Shown piece after piece: positions 26,521 through 40,400 of a stretch of DNA of 64,000 nucleotides; the first letter of the stretch is position 1; each line of letters starts with the position of its first letter. The notes under the pieces were generated by a model. That model had not been told where the DNA came from and searched no databases. It worked only from the letters and a program-made list of their open reading frames with translations. A program made the position numbers and the translations under genes. The stretch comes from Cardinalis cardinalis. Taxonomy: Eukaryota > Chordata > Aves > Passeriformes > Cardinalidae. The stretch lies in assembly GCA_014549065.1 (NCBI GenBank), contig JACDOX010000426.1, forward strand, positions 74,878 to 138,877. The letters run 5' to 3'.

Positions 26521-28949
26521 AGAAGCTTTTAATCTTAAAGAGATGTGTCTAAAGAGCTTCATGTGATCTGTCAGGACAAAACCCTCATCTCTACTCAACA
26601 ACATAGACTACATCAAAAGTGCAGTTTTCCACCATAGACATTCACATACAGCAAAATTCTTGGGTTAGAATTTATTGCTGAATGGATGCTCATTTGCAAT
26701 ACCCCTAACTTTAATTACTGCCATTCCTAGATAGCATTTTATTCTCATAATATTTTTCTTTTATATGTATGATTTCAGGGATCAGCTTTCCAAAACAGTT
26801 CAACATGTGTACTCAGAGTCAATTTTCCAAATGGATGAATGACTCACACTGCATAAAAATAACACTAAATTCCCTGCAGCTTAAACAGAGAACCACCCCA
26901 AAGTATTTTGTTATACAAGGAAAAAAGTGAAATCACAAAAAAAACCAACATGACTAACAGAAGCTCTTCCACTTGATTCTTTCAAGCCAAATATATTGCG
27001 CAGTTGCAAGCAAAATCCTATTTATTAACTTATTTTGATGGATTATTTTAACTATGACTAGCTTTTTAGTTTTTACTAACTTTATTCATTTTAAGCTAGG
27101 GGAAAGAAAAGAAGAGATCATAATTGAGGGAATTTAAGGATAACAAGCTATATAACAAACAGTTCAAGAGAAGCTATTCTCTGCAGAAAAATGCATAAAA
27201 ACTTTTAGCTGCATAATAATATCGCACTCTATACAAAGATAAGGATGTCAGTACACAAGGAAACTGAAATTATGTAGGCAAAACAGGATTAAGAGATCCT
27301 TCTGNAGTACACTAAGAATGAAAAGTGAATGTGACAAAATAAGCCAATAATGATTATAGATGATTAGTCTCCAAGTCCTACTAAAGAAGGTGTCCCTTTA
27401 ATTTGGATTTTCTGTGATGTGGGAAAACATACTTTTTATAACACAAGTACACTGGAGTGCATGAACCATCCTATCTGGGGGAAGATGTCATGCCTCTTTA
27501 GTGTTAAACATCTTCATTCCTCAGGGAGTGCCTGAGTTTCTCCCTTATGCTTAGCAGGGTATCACAGGAGTGAGGGGATGTTTGTGATCCTCAGCTCTGC
27601 TGTAACCAGGGATGCTCATTAAAGCTGCTCATGAACAGCACAGAACTTCTGCATGGACCCTCAGCTGCAATCCTGTGAAGGACATATTATCTGTCTATCC
27701 CTAGGATTGCTGCCTAACTGTTCCCAAAGGCTTCTTTTGCAGGGTTAAGGTGGAATGTCTATAACTTATTAACAACTGAAGACCAAATCAGATGACTTTG
27801 GTTTCTCAAGCTTTCAACAGCACAGGAATAGTGAAGTGCACATTACTTTTTCATTCTAAAGTATATCCTGCTTCTTCATTCTTAAATTACCTGCAGTGAG
27901 ATCTCACCCCCTTCTTTCCTTACCAGTTGCTACTACTTTCTCCCCAAAGTGCTTTTCAATTCATGTATAAAGTGCCTTACTCTTGCTGTGCCTTTTCCTC
28001 ATTTTAAAACAAAGCAGAACTGTAATGCTGCTATTTTGTTCAGTCCTTGACTGCCTTCTTTTGCTGAGATACACTGGAATGCACAGCTGGTCTTTCTGTC
28101 AGTCCACAAGTTTTACAACCTCTTGGCTTGTTCAGCAACTAAAAAGACAAACCCAATTTAACAGCCTTACTCTGCAAAGCTGTAAGCCAAACAGAAAAGA
28201 AGTAATGTTTTCTCAGAAATAAGTTATGTTTATTCATTAGTTATTAGTAAAGAGTAGTATTCTACTCTTCCCTGTAAGGATTTCAGATGGCCACTGCAGT
28301 GAGTTTCCCTAGTGCAGCCTAGCCCTGCCTTCCCTCAGGCAGCCTCCTTCCGTCCTCTCTGCCATGCTCAGCCTCACGCATACTCCCTCTCACAGAGTCT
28401 TCCACTGGCAAAGTCAGCAAAAAAACAGAGATGACCAAAGGACAGCCTTACCTCCTTGGTGTCCACACCAAGAGCATAGCAGCCTTCCCAGCCTGTTGTG
28501 TTTCACCAGCAGATCTGCACCAGCTGTTTCCACACCTTCACCCTACTCTGATGTGTTATGAGCTCTGTCGCTTGGGCTATCCAGCTGGTGATACAACTGC
28601 AATAGCCAATCATTGATTTTGGGTGATATTTGGATAGAAACATCTTTCTACATCATACCTGTGCCATTTCTGGAAAATTATTAATTTGGTTGTCTCTCTT
28701 TTCCACATAGACACTGTGGCAAATACTTCCTGAAAGGTGGGACTGGGAAANGTCCCATTCTCTTTTGGAGCACTCCCCAGCCAGGAGTGTAAGGATGTGA
28801 TGTGTCTCATCCTTGCTCTGCACAGATATCTGCCCACTGGTGCAAGTTTATAGGCTTCAGAGGAAGATAATTCCTGGGCAGATGAGCAGCAATCTACTTT
28901 CCTATATCCCACTTTCCTTCTACTGCTGGGAAGAGGCAGCTGGGAAGAT

Positions 28950-29422
28950 GTGAGGATGGCTCGGAGCCTTGGGAAACTGCAGCCACAGAGCGACCCTTCA
29001 CCACTGCCAGCATCGTATTTTCTGGAAAAATCCCCTTGCCCAGGATTCTTCTCCTGGGAAGCTGAGAAGCCTCAGAGAAAAAGGAAAACAATATTCTCTC
29101 ATTTGCTTCTCCTGTGTTTTGCTGCTTTGGAATGTGGTTGGAGATTGTTTCATTGGTTTCATGTGAATTGTTTTAACTTAATGACCAATCACGGTTAAAC
29201 TGCGTCAGGACTCTGGAAGGATTTACAAGTTTTCATTATTATCTTTTAAGCCTTCTGTAAGTATCCTTTCTGTATTCTTTAGTATAGTTTAGTATAGCAT
29301 TCTATAATATCATATCATCATATCATATCATATCATATCACATCATAATAAATTAGCCTTCTAAGAACATGGAGTCAGATTCATCATTCCTTCCTCTGGA
29401 GAACCCTGCAAATACAAGACAC
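28950..29422 (+). mobile_element. Solo LTR, endogenous retrovirus of songbird type
   Basis: The block from the TGAGGATGGC start to CTGCAAATACAAGACA reads as a very common songbird LTR: TTGCTTCTCCTGTGTTTTGC, a CCAATCA box near 29184, a simple ATCAT repeat at 29308-29347, AATAAA at 29347-29352, then GAGTCAGATTCATCATTCC. No gag, pol or env is present on either side, so it is a solo LTR. I could not find a clear target-site duplication, so the borders are approximate. Confidence 0.75.
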
Positions 29423-32193
29423 CACTGCAGTGGTGGAGGGATAAATGAGAACTGACAAATGATTTTAAGCTGGTTTGGTTTTTTTCTTGATAATATGACT
29501 ATTGAAAATCCAGTGTTTCAGATTGTTTCTTCCCATGCAATTTTCTATCTGTCTTTGTAGAAGAAAATCCAACTCTCAGTGTAAACCCTGCATTTTTCTC
29601 CTGAAAAATGCTCACAAAATGAAGAATTGGTTTGCAAGCAGCTCCACAAACTTTGCATTCTACAATGAAAGTAGAGGGAAGCAGGACTGGATGAGTCCTG
29701 ACTACTGGCCACAGAGACCAGTGGGTGCCCTGATGTGACCTGGCACTTCCAGGGCAAAACAATCCTACAGGGAGGACTCTGTGTCCCCAGAGAATGATCT
29801 ATTTTGGAACTCTAAGCAGTACCTCCAGTTCCTCATACTACTGGACTATAATCATCTTTTTACAGATAAATGAGCAAACTTTCTGAGGAAAGAGTAATCA
29901 TTAAAGAAGAGCCTCTAAAGAAAAACCAAAGTCCACTGTCAAGGAAAGATAATAACCCCTAAGTTTAACAGGATTTCTGGAAGACTCANTTTTCAGTGCA
30001 TTTCTTTTGCTCCAGAAATTTACTTTTTCTCAATAAACTAGTTATCACTTCTTTTTCCCCTATCCAATCAAATATTACTTAAATCCTCTAGTACCTATTT
30101 CTATGAATTTTTCACAGCTTGATATTGAAAAGTACTGAAAAGGAATAAGAAAATAATTTAGTTGTATATTAGGATACAGCAAAATAGTTGGGGTTTTTTG
30201 GCAAAATACATTATTCACATAATTTATTCTACTATCTGCATTTTTAGAAGGAAAAAAAATCCTTCAGTACTGCACAGGTATTTACTTACCTGACAGTTGC
30301 ACTTTAAACGATTTCTAGTGGAAAGCAATATACTAAACAGAGACATTTTCTGGCCTAGGTGTTAGAAATCCTTTCCTTACAGAAATACATGTAATATTTA
30401 TTTTTTGTAATAATATTTAGAGGCTGTTGCTGTTCATGGATACTATGCAAAGTATACAATCTGTGAGGAGATCTTAATTTTGTAAGTTAAATCAAGTGTA
30501 TTTTCTATGTATAGATCTATGCATTTAGAGTAGCGCCAACAAATGGATACCAACAAAGGGATATCAAATTTACATGTGACTTGATACTATGTTACAGAAT
30601 GGCACATTTATAACAGTGGACACATCAGTGGACTCAAGTATGGGACTTCAGCATCAAAAAAGTGCAGAAGATGAAAAAATTTTAAGTAATTTAGGAATTC
30701 AAAACTAAGTTTTCGTCTTCTCAGTACTACTGACCAGTCAGTCTTGGATCAAGGGTCAGGTCCTGGATCTGTTACACATGACAAATCTAGCAGATTAACT
30801 CAGCTGAAGCCAGAAAAAGTGTTCATGATCTGATCACTGAGCCTCAGACTACATGATTCTAGTCTGGCCTCACACAGGGATGACTTCCATCCTCTCAAAC
30901 TGGCATTTACTCCAAACTGAAAGCTCTCATTGCAAGGAGAAAAAAAAAGAAAAAAGGACAACAAGAGTGGGCAACATAGCTGTGGTGGTGAGNGCATTAG
31001 GCAGAGGTGTCTTCAGCTTCCTCCTAGGGAACTGCTTGTAAATATACACAGTGTGCACACAGAGGATCACTTTTCTGCATGTTAGGATAAATTATTTTAA
31101 TAATATAAATATTAAAAACAAATACATAAATGCATTTTAGGATAAGACAGGTGTGTCTCACAAGTGCTTAACTCTCAAACCAACAGAATGCTGAACAAAA
31201 GTTTGTCTTTTCCCTGATCCCAGACTGAAAGATGCAATGATATACATCCATTCACACAGCAGTGTTTCCTCTCCCCTTCAAAAGGCTTATGTTCCCCACA
31301 GACAGGGGCAAAGAGGGACAGCAGCTCATGGAAAAGAGCATTCCTTGCAAGTTTTCCTGCCTGACTGCAGCAAGTCAGGCTGCAGCTCATTAGTTACACC
31401 CTTAACTTTGCTATCCTCAAGTGCTTTTTTCACATCTTGAAATGGGGCCTGACATAGAACCTCGGATGCATAGAGCCTGGAGTGGAAAAGTGAAACACTC
31501 AATTTGGAATTTCTTGTCAGATTCTTGGTCAAATATTGAAAGAGGTATTGAACCTTCAAAAAGTGAAGGTTTTTCCTTCGGTTACCCTGGCTAAAAATTA
31601 GTTTCACAAGAGTTTGCATAAATAAATTTAAAATAATCTTATTATTTCAGGGAAATAAAAATACCAATTATTTCCACATAAAGAATAACATCATGACAGA
31701 ATAACAATTGTTTCCTTACTATTTAAAAATATTTTTCTCCAGAAGTTGTATATCTAAGTTATATTATTTTTTTCTGTGTGAGATTTAGCCAAAATGATTT
31801 TTCTGAACAACCCCATGACACCATGCTGAAAATGTGTCAGAAGACTATGGCATGATAAATACATAAATTTAAATTTCTAGCTTGATTTTCAGTTTATTAT
31901 TCCATTAGGTTTTTCCTACTTGTGTAAAATATTATCATTCAAAAAATCCCCACTTTTCTGCTGGAAAAAAAAACATTTGTAATTTAAAAAAAATTTCTGC
32001 AGGCTTATTTTTATGCCAATAGGAATTTTACACTACACTGATTTTCCTAGAATGGATATTACAGGGATCTTCCACTTATAGTTTCTTTGGTAACATGACT
32101 AGGAGAGAAACCTTCTGACTCAGATGATTATTTTTTCATTTGCTTAATATTTTCATTTTTTATCCCAGGCTTTAGAAACAGTTTCCCTAGTGC

Positions 32194-32230
32194 AGAACTC
32201 AATGTTGAGTTCTCTGCCCTCTCAACATTG
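32194..32230. repeat. Overlapping inverted repeats with two alternative folds
   Basis: Arms 32194-32202 and 32205-32213 form a 9-bp hairpin with a 2-base loop. Arms 32200-32209 and 32221-32230 (CAATGTTGAG and its complement) form a 10-bp hairpin that uses the middle of the first, so the two folds exclude each other. Confidence 0.9.
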
Positions 32231-33806
32231 TAAGACTGATGAGGTCTTATTTAGATAACATATGTTCAGCAGCTCAAATTTAAGAAGAAATACCCTCAAG
32301 TTTGAGGGTTTTGCATATTTTTGTGAATTCACTTATGTCCCTGTGATCAGGCTAGATCAATGTATGATTTTCCTGGTTGGCCCTACAAGTTGCATGCAAA
32401 TACCACTACATTAGCCTCCTGCCAGACTGGGTTGATGGCTGACCCGAGAAAGTCCATGTTGTAATGGCACAGCTCTTACCGTTGCCAGAGACATTTTTTT
32501 AATGAGACCCTGTAGGCATGAAATAAAACATGCAGAAAATATTCATATCCATATCCACACTTACAAGGAGAGAAGAGCAAAAAGGGGAGGGGGTTAGGCA
32601 AAAAACCTCACCCTCTCAAAAGCAGAGGAATGCTTGGCTGTTTTTTTGAGAGTGCAACACTCTAAGGCATTTGGTCTGTACAAAACAGAAATATTAACTA
32701 GTGATGGTTGCATACTGGGATAGAGTTGTGTGAAAACTCTCAGCTTGTTACCTGTACTGAGTCTGGTCCACACCATGGAACGTGGTTCACTGGTGTCTCC
32801 TCTGGCCCCTCCATCTCACCACCCAGAGGTCACAGGTTACACAGTGGTGTGCCGTGGCAACTGCTACATCCATATCCTAGCTTGCAGACATTTGGGGTCA
32901 TAGGTGCCAAACCTGCACTTCATATTTTTAACTTATGGGGACTAAAAATGTTTTCTCTGTATGCAGCAGTACATTTAAAGAAGTACCTTTTGTTTGGGTT
33001 TTTTGTTTGTCTTTTTCAGCTCACAATTGGCAATAAAATGAGAATTTCAACTCCCTGCTTCACACTCAGCCTCACCAAAATCAACTATAAAATCTCTACT
33101 GCACACATGGGCAGAAGAAGTTCTTCTCCTGAGCAATAGATGGGAACAGGCAAGACTTCAGGTCTGGACACACACTAAGTTGCTACTGACACAGCAAAAC
33201 CACCTCTATTTACCAATGACTTAAGAAAGAGATGTGGGGATCCATCCCTCAGCAAGACAAGACTGAAGAAAAGGACTTCTTCTATTTAAAGCTCTCCCAG
33301 GTTACGTAATTTCTTTTTTAAAATTTTCCTCACAATACACTCTCCACCCTTCCTTCAGGGTTGTGACTGCATACGCTACCTCTCTGTACAAGTTAATCCT
33401 TCAGGATGACAAGTAATTTCCTGCTTCTTTGGAAAATGTATTGTTATGGCATTAATGAGGATAAAATGAATGTTCAATTATTTAAAACAAAAACACAAAA
33501 GTAAAACCTAATAATTGAATTTACAAAATTATGCCAAAGACATAGTTAAGACAAATGTTGCTGTTCAGTCTGGTTTTCTATGATTCTGTAGTCCTGTAAG
33601 TCCGCAAAGTTTTATATGGATAAATAAGTAATTTCTCACATGAACCCATAGAAACTATATTGTCTTCAGTAGAAGTCAGTTAAAAACTAGTTTCTAACTG
33701 AAACTCACCATCAGACAGGGCAGCATAAACCACGCATCTGGAGGTCCACTGGGTTTCCAAACACACCGAGGCTGAACTACAGCAGATGGAGGGGAGCCAA
33801 ATAATT

Positions 33807-33823
33807 AGTTTTAACCATTAAAC
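33807..33823. promoter_or_regulatory. Possible HNF1-type site upstream of SLC5A12
   Basis: AGTTTTAACCATTAAAC is an imperfect version of the palindromic HNF1 site and lies about 620 bases before the SLC5A12 ATG. HNF1 factors drive many kidney and gut transporter genes. One match in AT-rich DNA is weak evidence, and the transcription start is not known. Confidence 0.15.
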
Positions 33824-34444
33824 ACTTTAGTTTCTTATGGCCATGGTAAGTTACAGAGATTCTACCCAGGAGCACACAGTATCTCAAAGGACAGCTGCAA
33901 AGCCTATTGCTGCCATTCAAGATCAGTTTTTAGCCATATGAGGAAACTACATCTCTGAAAATGAACTCACTAGTGAGATGACAGGTTTGTATACTGGGCT
34001 TCCCTTCCTTTCTCTCCTCTTTATTTTTTTCTCTATTGCTCTCATTTCATTATTTAAAAATGCTGAGATGTTAGAAAAGAGTTGGATCATGTCAATGTGC
34101 CAGGCTAATGTTTAACCTTAAACTTACACATTACAGATAAAAGGGGACTGTACTACAGATTTCACAGCTAATGCCCTTAGTTCAGCTTGCCTGGCAGAAG
34201 CACCCACAGTACTCGGGTCTAAGTGTATTCCTCCTTACCTCATCCTTAGCTACCATTTTTTTTAAACTCCTTAGAACAGAACTGGATTAGAAAAAGTGTT
34301 CTGGCTGAACACTCTTCCAGTTTATTTTTTGTCATTGCTGAGCTACAGATAAGATTCAGCTTTGCTGTCAACAGAGTCAATCTGGTCAGAGCAGCAGACA
34401 CAGCAAATCAGAGTCTTCCATCAGAGAATTATACAATTGGTACA

Positions 34445-37400
34445 ATGCCAAACTTTGTAGCTCCAGAAGTCAAAAAATTNGTGACTTGGGACTATATTGT
34501 TTTTGCAGCACTATTTTTAGTCTCAGCCAGCATTGGAGTATTTTTTGCAGTTAAAGAGAGGAAAAGGAAAACTTCAAAGGAATTTTTGGTGGGCGGTAGG
34601 CAGATGACATGTGGACCCATAGCTTTTTCTCTTACATCAAGTTTCATGTCAGCAGTGACAGTCCTGGGGACACCCTCCGAAGTTTATCGCTATGGAGCAT
34701 CATTTGTGCTCTTCTTTCTTTCATATACACTTGTCATCATTTTTACTTCTGAACTTTTTCTACCTGTGTTTTATAGATCTGGCATCACAAGCACTTATGA
34801 GGTAAGTAAAAATCATAAGATAAAGGCACTATTCTAGTATAACTGATTATCATGCATATATTTTTCAGAGAAAAATCTTTGACAGAAAGCTTTCTGCAGT
34901 GTTTTACAGAACAAATATATTGATAAAGTAATCACTTTTAGAAATAATTTGCATTATTTAAACTAGTCATTTATATTGCATAAGCTGAAATCCCAATCTA
35001 AGGGTCAGAGCTCCTTTTATGCACATATAGCACAGACAGGAGAAGACTTTACACACAGCACCAAATTAAGTTACAGCTGGAAAATATTTAAGCGTACCCA
35101 AATGTTTCTGGTCTTTGAGTATTCTGCCCTGGTTTAGAGAGACAGACTTTAAGAACAACATTCAATACTATCCAATTCCAACTTAGTCTAGATATGGTAA
35201 TTTTGACCAAGTTACTATATCTAAGTAGCTGTGGTGGGAAGAAGAGAAAGAAGGTGGCAGGCTTGTTCAAAAAAAAAAAAAAAAAAAAGAAGAAAATAAA
35301 GTCAGGGGCTGGAGAATGAATTCATGAATTCAAGCATTCTCTAGGAAAAGAAATTAACAACTTCTGAATTTTGTAGAGTTTTTTGCCTGGCATTTTCTCT
35401 GGAACACATTTTTTCCTTCATAACACAGTTCAGTAGCAGCCCTTATAAACTGCACATCCACAGGACAGCTACTAACCATTTGGGATGGCCTCTTACTTCA
35501 GTCAGCTCCTGCAAGTTTGGTTGCTTCTCTGTGGGCAGTTTCAACTAAGCATGAATTGGATGATGAAGCTGGGTTCTTTCACAAGGAACCTTCTGGTAAC
35601 AGAAAGGCTGCTCATGCTCACTGAGCCCAAACCCAAGGAAGGAAATTTGGTCAAACACATCTGCCTGGGTATTGGGAAATAGTTTCAGGTCAGTGAAGAG
35701 TAAAATTCACCACTGCTGCAAATAGTTGCATTTTCCAGCTGGTTTTGATCCAGTGTTAGAGAATTCATTATTTTTGTCATGTGAACCAGCAAAAGGGTCA
35801 TTGTAGATGGAGAGACCCTTCAAGCATGCTGGAAAGACAACTGTTGGTTTCACAAATTATTTTCAGAAATAGATCAAGTTACATAAATTAGCCATGTATT
35901 TATATGGCAGACTGTGGGGTTTATTATGCAAGAAACACAAGATCAGCATGAGAAAAATAAAATTTAAAAAGATACTTTGTCAGTAGGAAATGCACAGCCT
36001 AGAGACTTGTAAAAGAGAGAAAAACATGTACAGGCCATGCCTGGTGTCTGCTGAGGTGCACATGGGACTGTGGCCCAAGAAGAGTCTCCCTGCATGGGGG
36101 CTGCCATGGGGCAGAGAGACTCTGCAGAGACCCCAGGTGGTGATTCAGCCTTAAAACCTGGGCTTTTGGGTCTAGAGATCCGCTCACCTCTGCAGTTCTT
36201 TTGAAGGTGGCAACACCTCTCCACATCCTTGAACCTGGAAGTCCATAAGATCCCCCTTCATGCCTCTCCATATTGGTGATGTGCAGATTTGGCTTTAGGC
36301 TGAGACAGAACAAGGGGGAAAGCTCAGCTTCTGCACCAGGAAACTCCATGCTGCTGCTTCACCATCTGCTCCACCTCCACTTTTGGCACTACTGGAGTCG
36401 ATGTTATTTCTGCTAGAGATGAGCTCAAATTTTCTCATTGTAGAGCTGGAATATACCTTCATTTGAAGTTAAAATTTCTTTGTAGTTCTTGGGATCTTCC
36501 AGTTACTCCTGGTGCAAAGAAGGCATTGATTACTGCAACTCAATAATGAACTTCACCTGGCACAGATGAGGAGATTGATTTCTTAAATGTAATTATCCTT
36601 CTGTTTAATGACAATCCTGCTCTCCTCATTAGCTGCTCACAGCAGCAGGGCCAGCTGCCAGGAACTTTACTTGCACAGTAAGGTGTCACTTGGGGCAAAC
36701 AGAAGGGTAACAGCTATGTCACAGATGCCACATGTGCACTTTACTGAGATTACGCTTTTTCCTAGTATTTGGAGTTAAGATTTAACAAGATTGTCCGTCT
36801 TGCTGCAACACTGATTTATATCCTCCAGACGGTAAGACAACATTGACTCTTTTTTTATGCTAATTTCACTCAACATTGATTTTCCCAGACTAGTGCCATA
36901 CACCACATTTTTTATAATGAGATGTTTTAATGAGTACTCTTTTTTCTTAGTTTTTTCACTTGAACTATGAATGGTAAAAAGAAAGTAGGATTGTATTTTT
37001 CACTGTCTAACTGCCCTAACCTTTCCTGTTTAGTATTAAGAATGCCATTTTGGTTGTCTTTAACACTCTTTAGTTGTCTTTAACACTCTTTAGCTGTCTT
37101 TAACATATGTTGGGCTGTACTCTCACAGCACATTCTTGGTCACATTATGTTCACTGGAAACCTCTCTCTTCCCAAACAAGTGGATTCTGTCTTTCTTGAG
37201 AAGCTGGTCAAGCCTCACTGGGTATGTTTAGTTACCCATTCATGACACTGAGGTGAAGTGTTCTATTTGAAAACTGCTGTACAAGGTATCCTTGCAGGGC
37301 AGATGCAGTCCCATGATGGTCACTGCTGTGACCACCTTGAAAGGTTACATTTTTTGTGTATTTAATGAAAAGATAGGATTTAATGGGAGATTAGGAGATT

Positions 37401-40400
37401 TTTTTTTTCTGCATTGATTCCATTTTAATTATTCCCAAACATCTGGCAATAGATCTGAATGCTTAGTTTCTCCATCAGTTCTCTCAGATCTTACACTTAA
37501 AAGGTATTGGGTCAGATACTTTGAAAGGGATCGAACGGAAAAATGAAAATTTAATTTCTAAGATCAATGCAACTTTATTTCTGTATCACTATTTGTGTTT
37601 TCTGGAGATATCCTTTTTCTATTTCATGAGGATATTTTGTCATGTACTTGTCTTAGCAGTAGAGAAACAGGTAATATAAAGACAGATAATGGTCCTCCCC
37701 TCAGAAAGGAACTAAACATAATGTTTTAATTTTTAAGGGCTGAAACAGAAAGCCATAGTACAATACAAGCTGATCTAAAGAAACCCTTTAGATCAGCTTG
37801 TATTGTAGACCCTCTGGTATTTTGCTCAGAGCCCTACTTTAAATACAAGTTCTATCACTGAGAATTCAGATACATCATTTTTCTCCTTCAGATCCTTTAC
37901 ACAGGAATAGTAGTCTATGCTCCATCACTGGCACTCAACCAAGGTGAGTTCTTATGCTGCACTACACTGCTACCCCAAATAACCACACCAGAGGGATTGC
38001 TTGAGTAAACGAAGTAACAAAAATAGATAAAAACCCAACTCTGCTCAAAGGTGCTATAAGAAGGTTTTTGCCTTCACCTTGTAGCTCCACATTTCTGACT
38101 CCTCAGGTACCTCTCATACCCAAACATTAGTAGGAGCCTCGTGGTTGCTCTTCTGCTCTCCTTCCCATTCAGTACCGCCTGAAGAGACCTGAAGCAAACA
38201 ATTTCCCAACATCCTGACAAAGTCCACAGTACAAGCTGATGATCCAAGACCATACTATGTACTTTGATTGCCCCTGTTCCTGTCTCCTGTGTAGAGGTTT
38301 CCATGGGAATAGCTCTTTTCCCTGCAGCCAGAGATGAATGCTGTTCTGCTGTCTGCCACCAGACTTCCTCACTTAATATTTGCAAACTAGGCATAAAGCA
38401 TCCATCACCATAGGTGGGATTTGTAATTTTGCTGTCATAGAGCACAAGGAATCATCATGGCCCAAATCCTGATTTTACCAAAACTGACTGGGAAGAGATT
38501 GTGAGGCTCTTGTCTTTGTTCATTATCTGAGTTGCATTCAGACTGATCCCACTGCTCACACAGTGCCAAATTTTCTTCCTCTGTCACGCAGCTGAATTCC
38601 ATGTGAAAGTTCTCATTCATTATTGCACCACACTAACTTTGCTAATAAGAGAACATTTAGAAATAGCTTTTGCCCTCACAGACTATGACTGGTGGGTGAG
38701 ATTTCAGTATCAGCCAAAACAAAATTTGTGCATTTTGTGTCAAGAAACTTTACGAAGCAAAATGAACACAAAAATTTGTTTTAATGAAGCTCATTTTAGC
38801 ATTAAATCATTCTTACGTGCAGGCTGGGGGTTTTTTCACCATAGGATTTTAGGGAATCTCTGAAGAACTTGGTTTCTCAAGACAAAGTTCTGGACTAAGA
38901 ACAGAAGTGAAGCATTGCTTATAAAGCTCTGTCCCATCAGGATGACATTTTTGCTTTATGCAAGTAGCCTTACTTTTGCTTGAAAGTTAGTTAATTTCAA
39001 TTCAAAAGAAAACAACTATGAAAAACAGTACCCAGAAGTTCTACAAAACTTGAACAATCCAGCAAAGCTCCTAATAGACACAAAAGATTAAAATTAGTAA
39101 TTCCTCCTATCTTTCTAAAACTAAAGGATTACAGCTCTTCTGCTACCTCCCAGATGTCTCACACCCATTTCACCAATAATTTTGTTTTCATTGGTTTCAC
39201 AGTCACCGGATTTGATCTCTGGGGCTCTGTAGCTGCAACAGGAATTGTCTGCACTTTCTACTGCACTCTGGTATGTAACAGACACAACTGAATACTTGGA
39301 ACACAGACAGTTAATTCAACCATCCTTTAAACATGACACCCTATCAGAGAAGGATGGCTCCTGTGGAGAACACAGAGATAAATTTCTTCCACATTCTATG
39401 TTATAAGGAAATCTATTTGGTGGGAAAAAAAATCCTCTCTAATCCTCTGCTGTATGTCTCCATGTTTAAACCAGACATCTTAAGACAGAGTCCAGATAAG
39501 GAAGCAATAAGCTTCTCCTGTCTTCTTTTGAGAAGATGATTACTATATTTTACAAATTATAAGCTGAAAAACATTGCAATGAAAATTGTGCTCAAGAACA
39601 AAGCACTAAAACCTAGGAAGGATAATCAACAGGTCAGAGAGCTTTACTTTTGAGTGGAAGCAATGTGAGACTCCAAATTCCAAACCAGATATATTGTATA
39701 GATATTTGCAGTGAAGCAGCAGAGCCCAGGACACAAACTAATTGCCATTCTCATTGCCACTAATGATTTTTTTCAATATACCACTCCACTCCTGTTGAAA
39801 ACACTTATTATGTGCTCCAGTACTGATTTGATCAAATATGAAAGCTATGGAAGGAGCTGAATAGCAAATTTTTTGGAGTTATTTTTCTGTGTTGGGCTAA
39901 TTGTGGGCTCTGAGAACATAGGGAGTCCTATGGGATGTAGGAACAGGCCAAAACTCTCTAAGCTTTTGTTCCACATCATCATATGTTCTTCAAATGCATA
40001 TAAAGGAGGCAGTAAAAAAGCTTTTAACTGAATGTCAAATATACTCTTCTGTGCCTGTGGACAAACTATTTAGGCTATGAAATTTTCCGACCTGCAAAAA
40101 TACACACATTGTGGGAGAATACAGAGCCCTGATTTGCTGGGTGCTGCACATACAGCTCAGAAGCTGTCAAAATAAGGAGACTTGCTACATTTTTCAGTAC
40201 TTGAGCAACANGAAAGAAGATTGGGGGTGTACAGTTTCTCTTTGTTCTAGGGAGGATTAAAAGCTGTTGTCTGGACAGATGCATTTCAAATGGTTGTTAT
40301 GGTGGCTGGCTTCATGGCAGTTCTGATTCGAGGCACTAGTCTGAACGGTGGAGTGACCAAAGTCTGGGAAGATGCCCATGAAGGATCTCGGCTAAACATA

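Larger units (their letters stand above)
16237..34444. other. Gene-free interval upstream of SLC5A12
   Basis: Apart from the listed CR1 fragments, LTR blocks and simple repeats, I see no gene. The 5' UTR and promoter of SLC5A12 should lie in the last few hundred bases, but no clear TATA box or first noncoding exon can be fixed. Confidence 0.65.

Noticed and set aside
33570..33592. TTCTATGATTCTGTA, CR1 terminus-like
   Set aside because: Only about 15 bases match; no upstream CR1 3' sequence is recognisable.
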